Assembly: GCF_001591005.1 (NCBI RefSeq)
Contig: NZ_BCTY01000001.1
Coordinates: forward strand, 124,001-188,000
Source: Sphingomonas sanguinis NBRC 13937
GTDB taxonomy: Bacteria > Pseudomonadota > Alphaproteobacteria > Sphingomonadales > Sphingomonadaceae
DNA: 64,000 bases
Direction of reading: 5' to 3'
The notes under the pieces are model-generated. The model did no database searches and had not been told where the DNA came from. It saw only the letters and a list, made by a program, of their open reading frames with translations. Below, piece after piece: positions 9,460 to 19,332 of the stretch. A program made the translations under genes and the position numbers. Within the stretch, counting starts at the first letter, position 1. Each line of letters starts with the position of its first letter.

Positions 9460-10596
9460 ATGAGACCCGATTGGCAAGGGCCGGTGCTGACCCGTCGTCA
9501 GCAGCTGGCCGGCATAGCAGGCGGCTTGGCGATGGGAGCGCTACCTAGCGTAGCCTGGGCGGCGGATGATCGCGCCAGCCTGCGCGACCTGGCGGCGCAG
9601 AAAGGCATTCTCTTCGGCACCGCAATCAATGCGGGGCGCGGATCGCCGATCAACGACCCAGGCTATGGCGCCATCGTCGCGCGCGAATGCGGCGTGCTCG
9701 TCCCCGAAAACGAGATGAAGGTCTATGTGCTGGGCAATGATCCGGCGCATCTGAACTTCGCTCCGGCCGACCGGATCGCAGGCTTTGCGCAGGACAATGG
9801 CATGAAGCTGCGCGGCCACACCCTGCTGTGGAACTACAGCAAATATATCTCGCCCGCGCTGGCCCAGACGGTGACCGCGACTGGCGCGGAGACATGGCTG
9901 CGCCGTTACATCGCCGCCGTCGCTGGGCATTTCGGCGACCGCATCTATAGCTGGGACGTGGTCAACGAGACGATCGATCCCAAGACCGGCGAGGTCCGGG
10001 GCACGGTGTTCGACCAGGCGCTGGGCTTCGACGTGTTCAAGATCGCCTATGAAACCGCGCGCGAGCACGCCCCCCATGCTCAGCGCGTCTATAACGACTA
10101 TATGTCCTGGGAGGTCGGCAACGAGACGCACCGCGCGGGCGTGCTCCGCCTGCTGGAGCGGTTCCGCAAGGAGAACGTCCCCGTCGACGCGCTCGGCATC
10201 CAGAGCCATCTCGGCAATGACGGCAGCCATTCCAAGGTCCAGCGTGCGGAATGGAAGCGCTTCCTCGATGAAGTCACCGCCATGGGCTATCGCCTGCTGA
10301 TCACCGAGTTCGACATCAACGACCGCGAAATGCCCAAGGACATCGCCCAGCGCGATGCGCAGGTCGCCGCCGTCGCCAAAAGCTATCTCGACCTGATGCT
10401 GTCCTATCCACAGCTCGACCAGCTTCTCTGCTGGGGGTTGTGGGACAAGCATAGCTGGCTGAATGGCTTCGCCCCGCGTGCCGATGGCCTGCCGCAACGG
10501 CCTTTGCCCTATGACGATGCGCTCAGCCCCAAGCCGATGCGCGCCGCCATCGCCGACGCCCTGCGCGCCGCGCCGGTCCGAAAGGGCATCGCGTGA
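9460..10596 (+). CDS. GH10 endo-1,4-beta-xylanase
   Basis: A 378-residue single-domain xylanase that cuts the xylan backbone internally. Acid/base E170 in 'WDVVNETID' and nucleophile E283 in 'ITEFDIN' are the canonical GH10 pair. 'RGHTLLW' and 'CWGLWDKHSW' are also present. The N-terminus 'LTRRQQLAGIAGG' followed by a hydrophobic stretch ending 'VAWAADD' looks like a Tat signal. I start at ATG 9460, preceded by GGGAGAGGG. An upstream in-frame ATG at 9400 lacks such a site. The stop overlaps the next gene's GTG start (GTGA), so translation is coupled to the following GH43. Confidence 0.95.
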   Translation: MRPDWQGPVLTRRQQLAGIAGGLAMGALPSVAWAADDRASLRDLAAQKGILFGTAINAGRGSPINDPGYGAIVARECGVLVPENEMKVYVLGNDPAHLNFAPADRIAGFAQDNGMKLRGHTLLWNYSKYISPALAQTVTATGAETWLRRYIAAVAGHFGDRIYSWDVVNETIDPKTGEVRGTVFDQALGFDVFKIAYETAREHAPHAQRVYNDYMSWEVGNETHRAGVLRLLERFRKENVPVDALGIQSHLGNDGSHSKVQRAEWKRFLDEVTAMGYRLLITEFDINDREMPKDIAQRDAQVAAVAKSYLDLMLSYPQLDQLLCWGLWDKHSWLNGFAPRADGLPQRPLPYDDALSPKPMRAAIADALRAAPVRKGIA

Positions 10597-12257
10597 TCCG
10601 CAACCTGACCGCGCTGGCACTGGCCCTGTCGACCGCCGGGACCGCCGCTGCCCAGACCGCGACGTTCGAGCGTTTTACCTATCAGGGCCGCTCGATCGAA
10701 CAGGCGAAGCCCAAGGCGGGCGAGTATCTCAACCCGATCATCGCGGGCTATTATCCCGATCCGTCGGTGACGCGGGTGGGCAAGGATTATTACCTCGTCA
10801 ACTCGTCCTTCGCGCACTTTCCCGGCCTGCCGATCTTCCACTCGACCGATCTTGTCCACTGGACCCAGATCGGCAATGCGATCGACCGGCCCGGACAGCT
10901 GGACTTCAGCGGCCGTTCGGTGTCGGAGGCGGTGTTTGCGCCCGACATCAGCTATCACGACGGCACCTTCTACATCGTCAACACCTGCGTCCAGTGCCGG
11001 GGCAATTTCGTCATCACCGCCAAGGACCCGGCGGGGCCCTGGTCCGACCCGATCTGGCTGCCATTTGAGGGGATCGACCCGTCGATCTATTGGGAAGGCG
11101 ACCGCGCCTATATCGTCAACAACCGCGCCCCCAATGAGACGCCGCGCTATGACGGCCACCGCGCCATATGGGTCCAGGAATATGATTGGCGCGCGGGCAA
11201 GATGGTCGGCGAGAGCACGCAGCTGGTCAATGGCGGTGTCGACCTGTCGAAAAAGCCCGTCTGGATCGAGGGGCCGCATATCTTCAAGAAGGACGGCTGG
11301 TATTATCTGACCGCCGCCGAAGGGGGCACCAGCGTCAACCACTCGCAGGTCGTGCTGCGATCGAAGGAACTGCGCGGCCCCTATGTGCCCTTCGCGGGCA
11401 ACCCGATCCTGACCCAGCGCGACCTCGATCCGAAGCGCCAGCATCCGATCAGCGCGGCGGGCCATGCGGAGCTGGTGCAAACGCAAAATGGCGATTGGTG
11501 GGCCACCTTCCTGGCGACGCGGCCTTACGCCGACGACTATTACAATATCGGACGCGAGACCTTCCTGCTGCCGGTGACGTGGAAGAATGGCTGGCCGATA
11601 ATCCTGGACAAGGGCAAGACCGTGCCCTGGACGCTCGCCAAGCCCCGCCTGCCCGCCAGCCCCGCCCCCAAGCTGCCGACCAGCGGCGATTTTGGTTACA
11701 CGGACGAGTTCGACGGCACCAAGCTCGCCATGCAATGGATCGGCGTCCGCACGCCGAAGACGCCGTTCTACACGGTCGCGAACGGATCGCTGACGATGCG
11801 AGGCGGCGACGCGCTGGGCGATCGGCAGGGTGTGCCGGGCTTTGTCGGGCGGCGGCAGCAACACGCGATTGCCGATATCTCGACCACCCTGACCTTCACC
11901 CCCGCCAAGGACGGCGCGCGGGCCGGGCTGGTCGCGATGCAGAACGACTATGCCTATCTGTTCTTCGGCCTGACCCGGATCGACGGCCAGCCGCGCATCG
12001 CGCTCTACACCCGTTCGGGCCGGAACACCCGCGACGAGACCGCCCCCGAGACGCTGGTCGCCTCCGCGCCCCTGAATGCGAAGGGCCCCGTCACCCTGTC
12101 GCTCCATGCCAAGGGCGGGACCATGGCCTTCGATTATCGGGTCGGCGGCAAGACGATGACGCTGAAAAACGATCTCGATACCCGCTTCCTCAGCACCGCG
12201 CGGGCGGGCGGCTTTGTCGGGACGGTCATCGGCCCCTATGCGTACACGCCGCGATGA
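10593..12257 (+). CDS. GH43 beta-xylosidase/arabinofuranosidase with C-terminal beta-sandwich
   Basis: A 554-residue secreted protein with a GTG start and signal peptide 'LTALALALSTAGTAAAQ'. The GH43 propeller (about 45-350) has base D56 in 'YYPDPSV', D162 in 'GIDPSIYW' and acid E226 in 'WIEGPHIF'. The rest (about 365-554) is a concanavalin-A-like sandwich of the beta-xylosidase C-terminal/DUF1349 type, which in related enzymes helps form the active site. It overlaps the xylanase by 4 nt and the next GH43 by 3 nt. It probably acts on xylo-oligosaccharides released by the GH10 enzyme; xylosidase versus arabinofuranosidase is undecided. Confidence 0.9.
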   Translation: MIRNLTALALALSTAGTAAAQTATFERFTYQGRSIEQAKPKAGEYLNPIIAGYYPDPSVTRVGKDYYLVNSSFAHFPGLPIFHSTDLVHWTQIGNAIDRPGQLDFSGRSVSEAVFAPDISYHDGTFYIVNTCVQCRGNFVITAKDPAGPWSDPIWLPFEGIDPSIYWEGDRAYIVNNRAPNETPRYDGHRAIWVQEYDWRAGKMVGESTQLVNGGVDLSKKPVWIEGPHIFKKDGWYYLTAAEGGTSVNHSQVVLRSKELRGPYVPFAGNPILTQRDLDPKRQHPISAAGHAELVQTQNGDWWATFLATRPYADDYYNIGRETFLLPVTWKNGWPIILDKGKTVPWTLAKPRLPASPAPKLPTSGDFGYTDEFDGTKLAMQWIGVRTPKTPFYTVANGSLTMRGGDALGDRQGVPGFVGRRQQHAIADISTTLTFTPAKDGARAGLVAMQNDYAYLFFGLTRIDGQPRIALYTRSGRNTRDETAPETLVASAPLNAKGPVTLSLHAKGGTMAFDYRVGGKTMTLKNDLDTRFLSTARAGGFVGTVIGPYAYTPR

Positions 12258-13792
12258 AGTGGCTGTCCCTCGCGCTGCTCCTCGCCGTGCCGTCGCTGGC
12301 GGGGGCACAGGCCTGGCAATCGGACAAGGGAAACGGCACTTACGCCAATCCCCCGCTCTACGCCGACTATCCCGATCCTGACATTATCCGGGTCGGGCGC
12401 GATTTCTATTTCATCACCACGACCTTCGCGAACGTGCCCGGCCTCACCATCATGACCTCGCGCGATCTGGTGAACTGGCGCTTCGTCGGGCATGTCATCG
12501 ATCATCTGGACGGCCTGCCCGAATATGACCTGAAGAAGGGCGGCGCGTATCGAAAGGGCATCTTCGCCCCCAGCCTGCGTTATCGTGACGGCATCTTCTA
12601 CATCGCGGTGACCCCCGTCGGCGAGAAGACTCGCATCTATCGATCGAAGGACATTCGCGGTCCGTGGGAAATGAACCGGATCGGCGAGGCGGCGTTCGAT
12701 CCCGGCCTGTTCTTCGACACCGATGGCAGAGCCTATATCATGACCTCGGTAGGATCGGACGGCACCAACACGCTGCTCAGTCTGGACCGTAACCTGCGCA
12801 CCGTGACCGACAAGCGGGTCGTCTATTACAACAAGGGCGCGGAGGGCTCGAAGGTCGTCAAGCGTGGCGACACTTACTACATGTTCAACGCCATCCCCCG
12901 GCGGCTGGGCATGACCGTCTCGCGCGCCAAAAGCCTGTTCGGCCCCTGGGAAACCCGCGACCAGATCGACGACACGACCGGCGGCCATCAGGGCGCGATC
13001 GTCGACCTGCCCGACGGCACCGACTATGGCTTCGTCATGACCGATGCGGGCGCGGTCGGGCGGATGACCAATATCAGCCCGGTCTTCTGGAAGGACGGCT
13101 GGCCCGTCTGGGGCACGCCGCAAGCGCCGGGCCGCGTTCCCGCCACCGCGACCAAGCCGATTGAGGGCCAGCCGGTCACCCTCCTCCCCGCCTCGGACGA
13201 TTTTGCGGGGCGGAAGCTCGGCCTGCAATGGCAATGGAACCACAACCCTCTGCCCGACCATTGGTCGCTCACGGAGCGTCCCGGCTATCTCCGCCTGCGC
13301 GCGACCCAGGCGCCCGCGCTGTGGAGCGCCCGCAACACCCTCCTGCAAAAAGGGCAAGGGCCGTTCAGCCGGGGCGTTGTCGCGGTCGACGCCTCTCATA
13401 TCCGGGTGGGCGACCAGTGCGGCTTCGGCACATTCGGCAAATATAGCGGCCATATCGCGGTCAGCCGGGGTAGCGATGGACGGCTGACGCTGACCATGCG
13501 CGTGATCGAGGATCTGGCGACGAGCCAGAAGACCGACGTCCGGGTCGATGCACAGCCCTTGTCGGGAGAGCGCCTGTTTCTGCGCACCGATATGGACTTC
13601 AAGACCGACCGGGCGAGCGTTGCGTACAGCAGCGACGGCCACGACTGGCGGACGCTGGGCGGCGACTTCCCGCTGGCGTTCGACTGGCGGACGGGCACGT
13701 TCCAGGGGCAGCAATATGCGCTGTTCTGCTACAATCCCGGCGCGCCGGGCGGATGGATGGATGTGGACAGCTTTACGCTGACGGGGCGCTGA
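12254..13792 (+). CDS. GH43 glycoside hydrolase with C-terminal beta-sandwich (second tandem copy)
   Basis: A 512-residue protein with signal peptide 'SLALLLAVPSLAGAQA'. The catalytic residues are D41 in 'YPDPDIIR', D149 in 'AFDPGLFF' and E197 in 'GAEGSKVV'. The C-terminal third is again a DUF1349-like sandwich. The open frame extends far upstream in register, but the ATG at 12254 overlaps the previous stop as ATGA and immediately precedes a signal peptide, so that is the start. It differs clearly from its neighbour, so the two are divergent paralogues and probably differ in substrate. Last gene of the rightward operon. Confidence 0.9.
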   Translation: MKWLSLALLLAVPSLAGAQAWQSDKGNGTYANPPLYADYPDPDIIRVGRDFYFITTTFANVPGLTIMTSRDLVNWRFVGHVIDHLDGLPEYDLKKGGAYRKGIFAPSLRYRDGIFYIAVTPVGEKTRIYRSKDIRGPWEMNRIGEAAFDPGLFFDTDGRAYIMTSVGSDGTNTLLSLDRNLRTVTDKRVVYYNKGAEGSKVVKRGDTYYMFNAIPRRLGMTVSRAKSLFGPWETRDQIDDTTGGHQGAIVDLPDGTDYGFVMTDAGAVGRMTNISPVFWKDGWPVWGTPQAPGRVPATATKPIEGQPVTLLPASDDFAGRKLGLQWQWNHNPLPDHWSLTERPGYLRLRATQAPALWSARNTLLQKGQGPFSRGVVAVDASHIRVGDQCGFGTFGKYSGHIAVSRGSDGRLTLTMRVIEDLATSQKTDVRVDAQPLSGERLFLRTDMDFKTDRASVAYSSDGHDWRTLGGDFPLAFDWRTGTFQGQQYALFCYNPGAPGGWMDVDSFTLTGR

Positions 13793-13807
13793 GGGGCGTC
13801 CCGTGGT

Positions 13808-15352
13808 CTAGAAAGTCGGCAGTCCCCGCTCGACGATTTTGCGGATGAGGTCGCGGTGACGCGGCAGGCCCGCCAGCAACCGTCCGGTCTGCACCTCATT
13901 CTCCCGCCGAGCCCGCTGCGCCGCGATGGTCTCGGGGGCGAGGCTACCCGGTGCGATCTCCGTCCGCTGGCCCATGCCGTAGAGGACATATTGATAGCTG
14001 GCCGAGGGAAAGACCTCCTCCACCCGGTCGAACTCGTCGTGCATCCACGGCACTTGGTAGCGCCACAGTTCCATCAGGTCCCGCAACCGGTCGGGCATGG
14101 TCTCGGGGCGGCGATTGTCCCGCCAGAAGTCGCTGTCGGTGCGCTGGGTCAGGGCGTAGTGCAGCTTCAGGAAATCGACGATCCGGCCCCAGCGATAGAG
14201 CGTCGTGTCGTTGAAGCGCCGCGCGACGGTGTCCATCACCTCGCGACAGGCGGGCATCTGCTCGGCGATCAGCTTGGCCGATAGCTCGATCAGCACGATG
14301 GCGGAGGCCTCCAGCGGTTCAAGAAAACCCGCTGCCAGACCCACCGCCACGCAATTGCGTTCCCAGAAGCGGGCCCGGTGACCGGCCCGGATCTTCAACT
14401 CGCGCACCGACAGATCGCGCCCCGCCTCGCCCAGATAGGCGCGAAGTTCACGCTCCGCTTCGTCGCGGCCGATATGGCTGCTGGAAAAGACATGCCCCAC
14501 GCCGCGCCGGGTCGGCAGCCCAATATCCCATATCCAGCCCGACGACTGGGCGGTGGAAATGGTGTGCGAGGCGATTGGAGTTTCGGGATCGTCATAAGGC
14601 ACCTGGATCGCCAGTGCCGTGTCGCAGAACAGCACGTCGTTCAGGGGGCGGAACGGCACCCCCAACGCCTCTCCGAGCAGCAGCGAACGAAAGCCGGTAC
14701 AATCGACGAACAGATCGCCCGTCACCTCCCCCGCCTGGGCGGTGCGCACCGCGCGGATGTCACCGCTCTCGGCCAGCACCACCTCTTCGACATCGGCCAG
14801 CACATGCCGCACCCCGAGTTGCTCGCAGCAATGGCGGCGCAGGAAGTCGGCGAACTTGCCCGCGTCCAGATGGTACGCGTAATTGGCCAGCGCTTCATAT
14901 TCCGGCGTCGCGATCGTCTTGGGGGCGAGCCCGGCGTCGCAAATCCGCCCTTGCGGCGTCACCGCGTCGCAGAAGCTCGCCTCCTCCTCCCCCGCCAGCC
15001 AGTGCGACGCGAGATTCACCTGTCCAAAACTCTGCGGCAGCATCAGCGGATGATAATAGCCGTCCTCCGCCGCGCCGGTGGTCCAGCGATTGAACCGAGC
15101 CCCTTGTTTGAACGAGGCGTCGCACTCGCGGAAAAACGTCGTCTCCGAAACACCCATCGCCTTCAGCGTGGCGCGGAGCGTCGGCCATGTGCCCTCGCCC
15201 ACCCCGATGATCGGCACGTTGGGAGATTCGACCAGCGTCACGGTAAAGCCATGCGGCCGCCGCCCCTGATGCCGAGCAGCGATGACGCCCGCCGTCAGCC
15301 ACCCGGCCGTCCCGCCGCCGACGATCACGATATGCTGAACAGGCTGAACCAT
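13808..15352 (-). CDS. Flavin-dependent tryptophan-halogenase-family protein
   Basis: A 514-residue FAD-binding protein with the dinucleotide motif 'IVIVGGGTAGWLTA'. K82 in 'FKQGARF' sits where the catalytic lysine of PrnA/RebH (K79) is expected, and 'FLEPLEASAI' carries the equivalent acidic region. The halogenase WxWxIP signature is present in altered form as 'GWIWDIGLP'. It lies 64 bp downstream of a TonB receptor on the same strand, so the two are likely cotranscribed. Members of this family often accompany carbohydrate TonB receptors, SapC and cupin genes; their substrate is not known to me. True halogenation is unproven. Confidence 0.85.
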   Translation of the reverse strand: MVQPVQHIVIVGGGTAGWLTAGVIAARHQGRRPHGFTVTLVESPNVPIIGVGEGTWPTLRATLKAMGVSETTFFRECDASFKQGARFNRWTTGAAEDGYYHPLMLPQSFGQVNLASHWLAGEEEASFCDAVTPQGRICDAGLAPKTIATPEYEALANYAYHLDAGKFADFLRRHCCEQLGVRHVLADVEEVVLAESGDIRAVRTAQAGEVTGDLFVDCTGFRSLLLGEALGVPFRPLNDVLFCDTALAIQVPYDDPETPIASHTISTAQSSGWIWDIGLPTRRGVGHVFSSSHIGRDEAERELRAYLGEAGRDLSVRELKIRAGHRARFWERNCVAVGLAAGFLEPLEASAIVLIELSAKLIAEQMPACREVMDTVARRFNDTTLYRWGRIVDFLKLHYALTQRTDSDFWRDNRRPETMPDRLRDLMELWRYQVPWMHDEFDRVEEVFPSASYQYVLYGMGQRTEIAPGSLAPETIAAQRARRENEVQTGRLLAGLPRHRDLIRKIVERGLPTF

Positions 15353-15416
15353 GATGGCAAGACAGTCCGATAAGCGCCGGGGATGTCAAGCCGAAGCCTG
15401 ACATCCCCGTGCATCG

Positions 15417-18389
15417 TCAGAAGCGATAGCGCGCGCCCAAGGTGAAGCGGCGACCATAATCGAACACGTCGAGCAGCTGGTTCTTGAACCGGCCATGCGT
15501 GCTCTGCTTGTTCTTGTTGATGTTCAGCGCCTCGGCAAAGATCGAGAAGTTCTTCGTGACGTCATAGCTGCTGGTCAGATCGACCTGGAAGCTCTGGTTC
15601 ACGAAGGTCGGCTCGGCGCCGTAAGAACCGGTATTCTGGTTCTGGCCGAAGCCCGCCAGATACTCGTCACGCCAGTTGAGCGCGGTACGGAACTGGAAGC
15701 CGTTCTTGTCGTAGAAGCCGACGAAGTTCGCCGAGTTGGCGAGGCCCGTGACCGCAAAGCCGCTCTGACCGACCAGTTTCGGATCATAGGGCTTGTTCGT
15801 ATCGACGAAGGTCGCATTCGCCTGGAAGCCGAAGCCGCTGTCGCCGAACACCTGCTGCCAGGCGATTTCGACACCGCGCACCGTTGCATCGGGACCGTTG
15901 ACCTGGGCCGAGATGGCGAAGACTGCCGGGCGGCCCGTCGTCGGGTCGATCACGCCGTTCACCGTCTGGTTGGTGACGCCCCCGACGATGAAGTTGCTGA
16001 CATTCTTCAGGAAGAAGTCGACCGCCAGATACGAGTTGCGCTGATAATACCATTCCGCCGCGACGTCGAAATTGCTGGCGAGATAGGGCTTCAGGTTCGG
16101 ATTGCCGCCGCTGCCCGACAGGGCACCGACGCGCTGGCCGTTGCCGATGCCGACGACCGGGTTGAGCAGGCTGAGGCCCGGACGGGTCAGCGTGCGCGAC
16201 GCGTCAAAGCGCAGCTGCAGATTGTCGGTCACCTCCAGCCGCAGATCGACCGAGGGCAGCACATAGGTATAGCTGCTGCGGTTCGCGATCGGCTGCGTGT
16301 CGGTGAAGGCGATGGACAGCAGCGTGGGGTCGGCGGCGCTGCGGGTGATCAGGGTCGGGGCACGACCCTGACCGATCGACAGCAGGCGGGTATTCTCGGT
16401 TCGCACTCCGAAGGCGGCGTGGAGCGGCATGTTGCCGATCCGCCCCTCCATCGCCCCGCTGAAGAACAGCGACAGCGTCTTTTCGTTGACCGACAGGATG
16501 CTGCCCGGATCGACCGCCTCGACGAACTGGCCGGTAAAGCCGTTGACGCCGCCATTATAATTGAAGCCCGGCACATTCTGTGCCTGCGGATTGCCCAGGC
16601 TGGTCAGGTAATTCTGATAGGCCTGCGGGCTGTAGACCAGCAGCGAAGGCGGCAGGCTGCCCGCAAAGCCTGGGATGAAGTTGTTGAGGCTGATCGTGCC
16701 CTGATACAGGCTCGACGGCAGCGGCGAGACGCCCGAACCCTGGCCCGACGGCCCGCCATAACCGGCATAGGCCTGCCAGAAATTGTTGGTGAAGGTGCTG
16801 CGGTTCAGCAGGTTGAACGTGTCGTCGGTATATTGACCACCGGCCTTCAGCGTGATGTCATCGGCCGCCTTCCACGTCACGACACCACGGAATTGCTTCA
16901 GTTCGTCGGTGTTCTTCTGGGTCTGAAGGACCGTGACGTGCGAGCCGATGACGGTCGGATCGGCCCAGCGCCCGGCATTCCCTGCGGGGCCGAAATTGCT
17001 GATCGTCGGGAAGGCCTTGTTGCTGTCGGCGGTGATATTGAAGCCCAGATTGGTGCCCAGCGCTCCGCCATAGCCGATATCGCCATTGCTGCTGCCGATC
17101 GTGTTGCCGGGGTTCAACCAGCTCTTGGCATAGGTGCCGTCCGCCTCGACGGTCAGCTTCTCGTTGACGTCCCACTTCACGTTCAGACCGGTCTGGTTGG
17201 TCTGAAGGATCTGCTTGTTCATCGCCGCGGTGAAATCGGTCGGCGAGCCTGCCTGGGTGAAGCTGACCGCCGTGCCGTTGGCGTCCTGCGTCACGTTGCG
17301 CAGGCTGGGCTGGCTGAACCACACGCCAAAGCCATAGATGTCGGTCGAAATGGTCTGACGCGCGAAGTTGTTGTCCAGCGTGACCATCAGGTCGTTGGAC
17401 GGATGCCATTGCAGGGCAATGCGGCCATCGACGCGCTCGTCCTGGGTCCGCTGCTGCTCGGCGCCATATTGCTGCGGGAACCAGCCGGTCAGCGTGCGAC
17501 GCTGGCTGGGGTCGGCGGTGGCGCTATCGGTCGGTGCGCAGACGGCCGCGGTGCTGCCCGTCAGCTGGCAGGGGGCGAAATTGCCGCCCGGCCAACCCGA
17601 CACGAAGACCCGGTTGGTATCGGTATCACGCCGCGTATAAATGAAGCTCGACAGGATACCCAAAGTATCATTGGCGAAGGTATCGCTGACCAGCGCGCCC
17701 AGCGTCGGCACGACATGGCCCGCCCGATCCTGCAGCGAGCCCGACGCGCTGGTGGCGACGCGGAAGCCCGGATGGTCGAACGGCTTGGGGAACTGGATAT
17801 CGACGGTCGCGCCGATCGAGCTGGACGCCAGCGTCACGTCGGGCGTCTTCAGGACGCTCAACTGGCCGATGAAATCCGAGCCGACCGTGCTGAAGTCGAT
17901 CTGGCGACCGCCCGTCGCGGTCGAGATGCGGCGGCCGTCATAGAGGGTGGTGTTGAAGTCGCCGCCAAAGCCGCGCACCGTAATGCCGGTCGGCTCGCCA
18001 CGCGCACCCGAGCGCTGGATCGAGACACCGGGTAGGCGCTGGAGCGAGGCCGCGACGTTGGAATCGGGAAATTTGCCAATGTCTTCCGCCGAGATGGCAT
18101 CGACGACGCCGGTCGCGGTCCGCTTGATGTCGAGATTGCGCTGGAGCGAGTTGCGCAGGCCGGTGACGATGATCTCGGCCTCGGACGCCTCGCCGGAGGA
18201 CGATGGGCTGTCATTCTGGACACCGGGGGCGGTCGCCTGATCCTGTGGCGTTCCGGCCTGCTGGGCGGAGTTGGTCTGAGCAAAAGCAACGCCCGGCGTC
18301 ATCAGGGCCAGCGCCACCAGCGGCGAGACCCCGACCATCAGGCCATGGCGTGAAACGAACGCAGCCACAAAAGCAGGGCGTGACACCAT
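15417..18389 (-). CDS. TonB-dependent receptor (likely xylo-oligosaccharide transporter)
   Basis: A 990-residue outer-membrane receptor. A signal peptide ends near 'GVAFAQ', and a short linker leads to the TonB-box-like 'AEIIVTGLR'. The plug domain (about 70-220) has 'SNVAASLQRLPGVSIQR' and 'VRGFGGDFN'. A 22-strand barrel ends in the typical terminal aromatic 'RRFTLGARYRF'. It lacks an STN domain, so it is a transporter rather than a signalling receptor. Start ATG 18389 follows GGAGAGGGG. The xylan context and the XylR-like site C upstream suggest it imports xylan fragments. Confidence 0.92.
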   Translation of the reverse strand: MVSRPAFVAAFVSRHGLMVGVSPLVALALMTPGVAFAQTNSAQQAGTPQDQATAPGVQNDSPSSSGEASEAEIIVTGLRNSLQRNLDIKRTATGVVDAISAEDIGKFPDSNVAASLQRLPGVSIQRSGARGEPTGITVRGFGGDFNTTLYDGRRISTATGGRQIDFSTVGSDFIGQLSVLKTPDVTLASSSIGATVDIQFPKPFDHPGFRVATSASGSLQDRAGHVVPTLGALVSDTFANDTLGILSSFIYTRRDTDTNRVFVSGWPGGNFAPCQLTGSTAAVCAPTDSATADPSQRRTLTGWFPQQYGAEQQRTQDERVDGRIALQWHPSNDLMVTLDNNFARQTISTDIYGFGVWFSQPSLRNVTQDANGTAVSFTQAGSPTDFTAAMNKQILQTNQTGLNVKWDVNEKLTVEADGTYAKSWLNPGNTIGSSNGDIGYGGALGTNLGFNITADSNKAFPTISNFGPAGNAGRWADPTVIGSHVTVLQTQKNTDELKQFRGVVTWKAADDITLKAGGQYTDDTFNLLNRSTFTNNFWQAYAGYGGPSGQGSGVSPLPSSLYQGTISLNNFIPGFAGSLPPSLLVYSPQAYQNYLTSLGNPQAQNVPGFNYNGGVNGFTGQFVEAVDPGSILSVNEKTLSLFFSGAMEGRIGNMPLHAAFGVRTENTRLLSIGQGRAPTLITRSAADPTLLSIAFTDTQPIANRSSYTYVLPSVDLRLEVTDNLQLRFDASRTLTRPGLSLLNPVVGIGNGQRVGALSGSGGNPNLKPYLASNFDVAAEWYYQRNSYLAVDFFLKNVSNFIVGGVTNQTVNGVIDPTTGRPAVFAISAQVNGPDATVRGVEIAWQQVFGDSGFGFQANATFVDTNKPYDPKLVGQSGFAVTGLANSANFVGFYDKNGFQFRTALNWRDEYLAGFGQNQNTGSYGAEPTFVNQSFQVDLTSSYDVTKNFSIFAEALNINKNKQSTHGRFKNQLLDVFDYGRRFTLGARYRF

Positions 18390-18465
18390 CTTCCCCTCTC
18401 CTTCGGTTTTATATTCTCCCGAGCGATCGGTGTTGAATCACCGTACCGCCCATTCGATGACGTGA

Positions 18466-18479
18466 TGTTAGCGTTATAA
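18466..18479. promoter_or_regulatory. XylR-like operator, site C
   Basis: TGTTAGCGTTATAA lies in the 253-bp divergent region between the TonB receptor and the SapC gene. It shares the TNTTAGCG core with sites A and D. Confidence 0.45.
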
Positions 18480-18642
18480 TTGATTCAGAACAAGGCGTTT
18501 GTCGGAGTGTTCCTGTTCCGCTATCGCCATGTCTTGACGACAGGACGATGGCTACGGTCAAAAGAACCGATGGCATCGCCAGCATCGGCCAACAGGTCGC
18601 AAAGACGGGTGACCGGAGATGATAACGGAGGGATTGACGATC

Positions 18643-19332
18643 ATGGCCGACATGGAATTGCTCGACAGTGCGCGACATGCCGCCCTGCGGGTTTCCTCCG
18701 CCCCGGATGCCACACGGCATTTCGTCCAGTTGGTCGCGGGCGAGTTCCTGTCCGCCGCGCTCCATTATCCGATCCTCTTCGCGCGCAACCCGGAAACCGG
18801 CGATCTCTATCCCGGAGCATTGATGGGCTTGGTGCCGGACGAAAATCTCTGCCTGGGGGGCAAGGGCTCGCTGTCGGGCTATCGCCCGGCCGATCTGGAG
18901 CGACAGGCCTTCTATGTCTCCGGCGAGAATATCGCGATCGACCCCGCCCACCCCGCTTTGACCCAAGCAGACGGTGCCCCCTTGTTCGAGGCGGACGGTA
19001 GCCCCGCCCCCGCCCTGCGCCGGGTCCAGGCAGCACTGCGCACGCTTCACAGCGGCCTGCCCGAGACCGAGGCCTTCATCGCCCGGCTGCTGGAGCACAA
19101 GCTGGTCGAGCCGATCGACCTGAGCTTTCGGTTCGACAATGGCGAGAGCCTGAGGCTAGACTCGCTCTACACGATCAGTCTGGATGCGCTGCACGCCCTG
19201 TCGGACCAGGCCGCCTTGGCACTGTTTCGCAACGGCGATCTGCAACTCGTCTATGCGGTGGCGGGATCGGTGCGGCACATCCCGCAACTGGCCGGGCGGC
19301 GCAATGACCGGCTGAGCGGGCTGGCCGAATGA
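18643..19332 (+). CDS. SapC-family protein
   Basis: A 229-residue soluble protein of the SapC/PF07277 type. Features recognised include 'FVQLVAGEFLSAALHYPILF', 'MGLVPDENLCL' and the C-terminal 'LYAISLDALHALSD'-like stretch. The biochemical role of the family is unknown; despite the name it is not an ABC permease. ATG 18643 is preferred since GGAGGGA lies about 10 nt upstream; ATG 18619 would add eight residues. It overlaps the cupin gene by 4 nt and faces the TonB receptor/halogenase operon across a shared promoter region, so all four are probably coexpressed. Confidence 0.85.
   Translation: MADMELLDSARHAALRVSSAPDATRHFVQLVAGEFLSAALHYPILFARNPETGDLYPGALMGLVPDENLCLGGKGSLSGYRPADLERQAFYVSGENIAIDPAHPALTQADGAPLFEADGSPAPALRRVQAALRTLHSGLPETEAFIARLLEHKLVEPIDLSFRFDNGESLRLDSLYTISLDALHALSDQAALALFRNGDLQLVYAVAGSVRHIPQLAGRRNDRLSGLAE

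Noticed and set aside
15495..18035. An 846-codon plus-strand open frame opposite the TonB receptor
   Set aside because: High-GC codon bias keeps the antisense frame open; the product has no recognisable domain or ribosome site.
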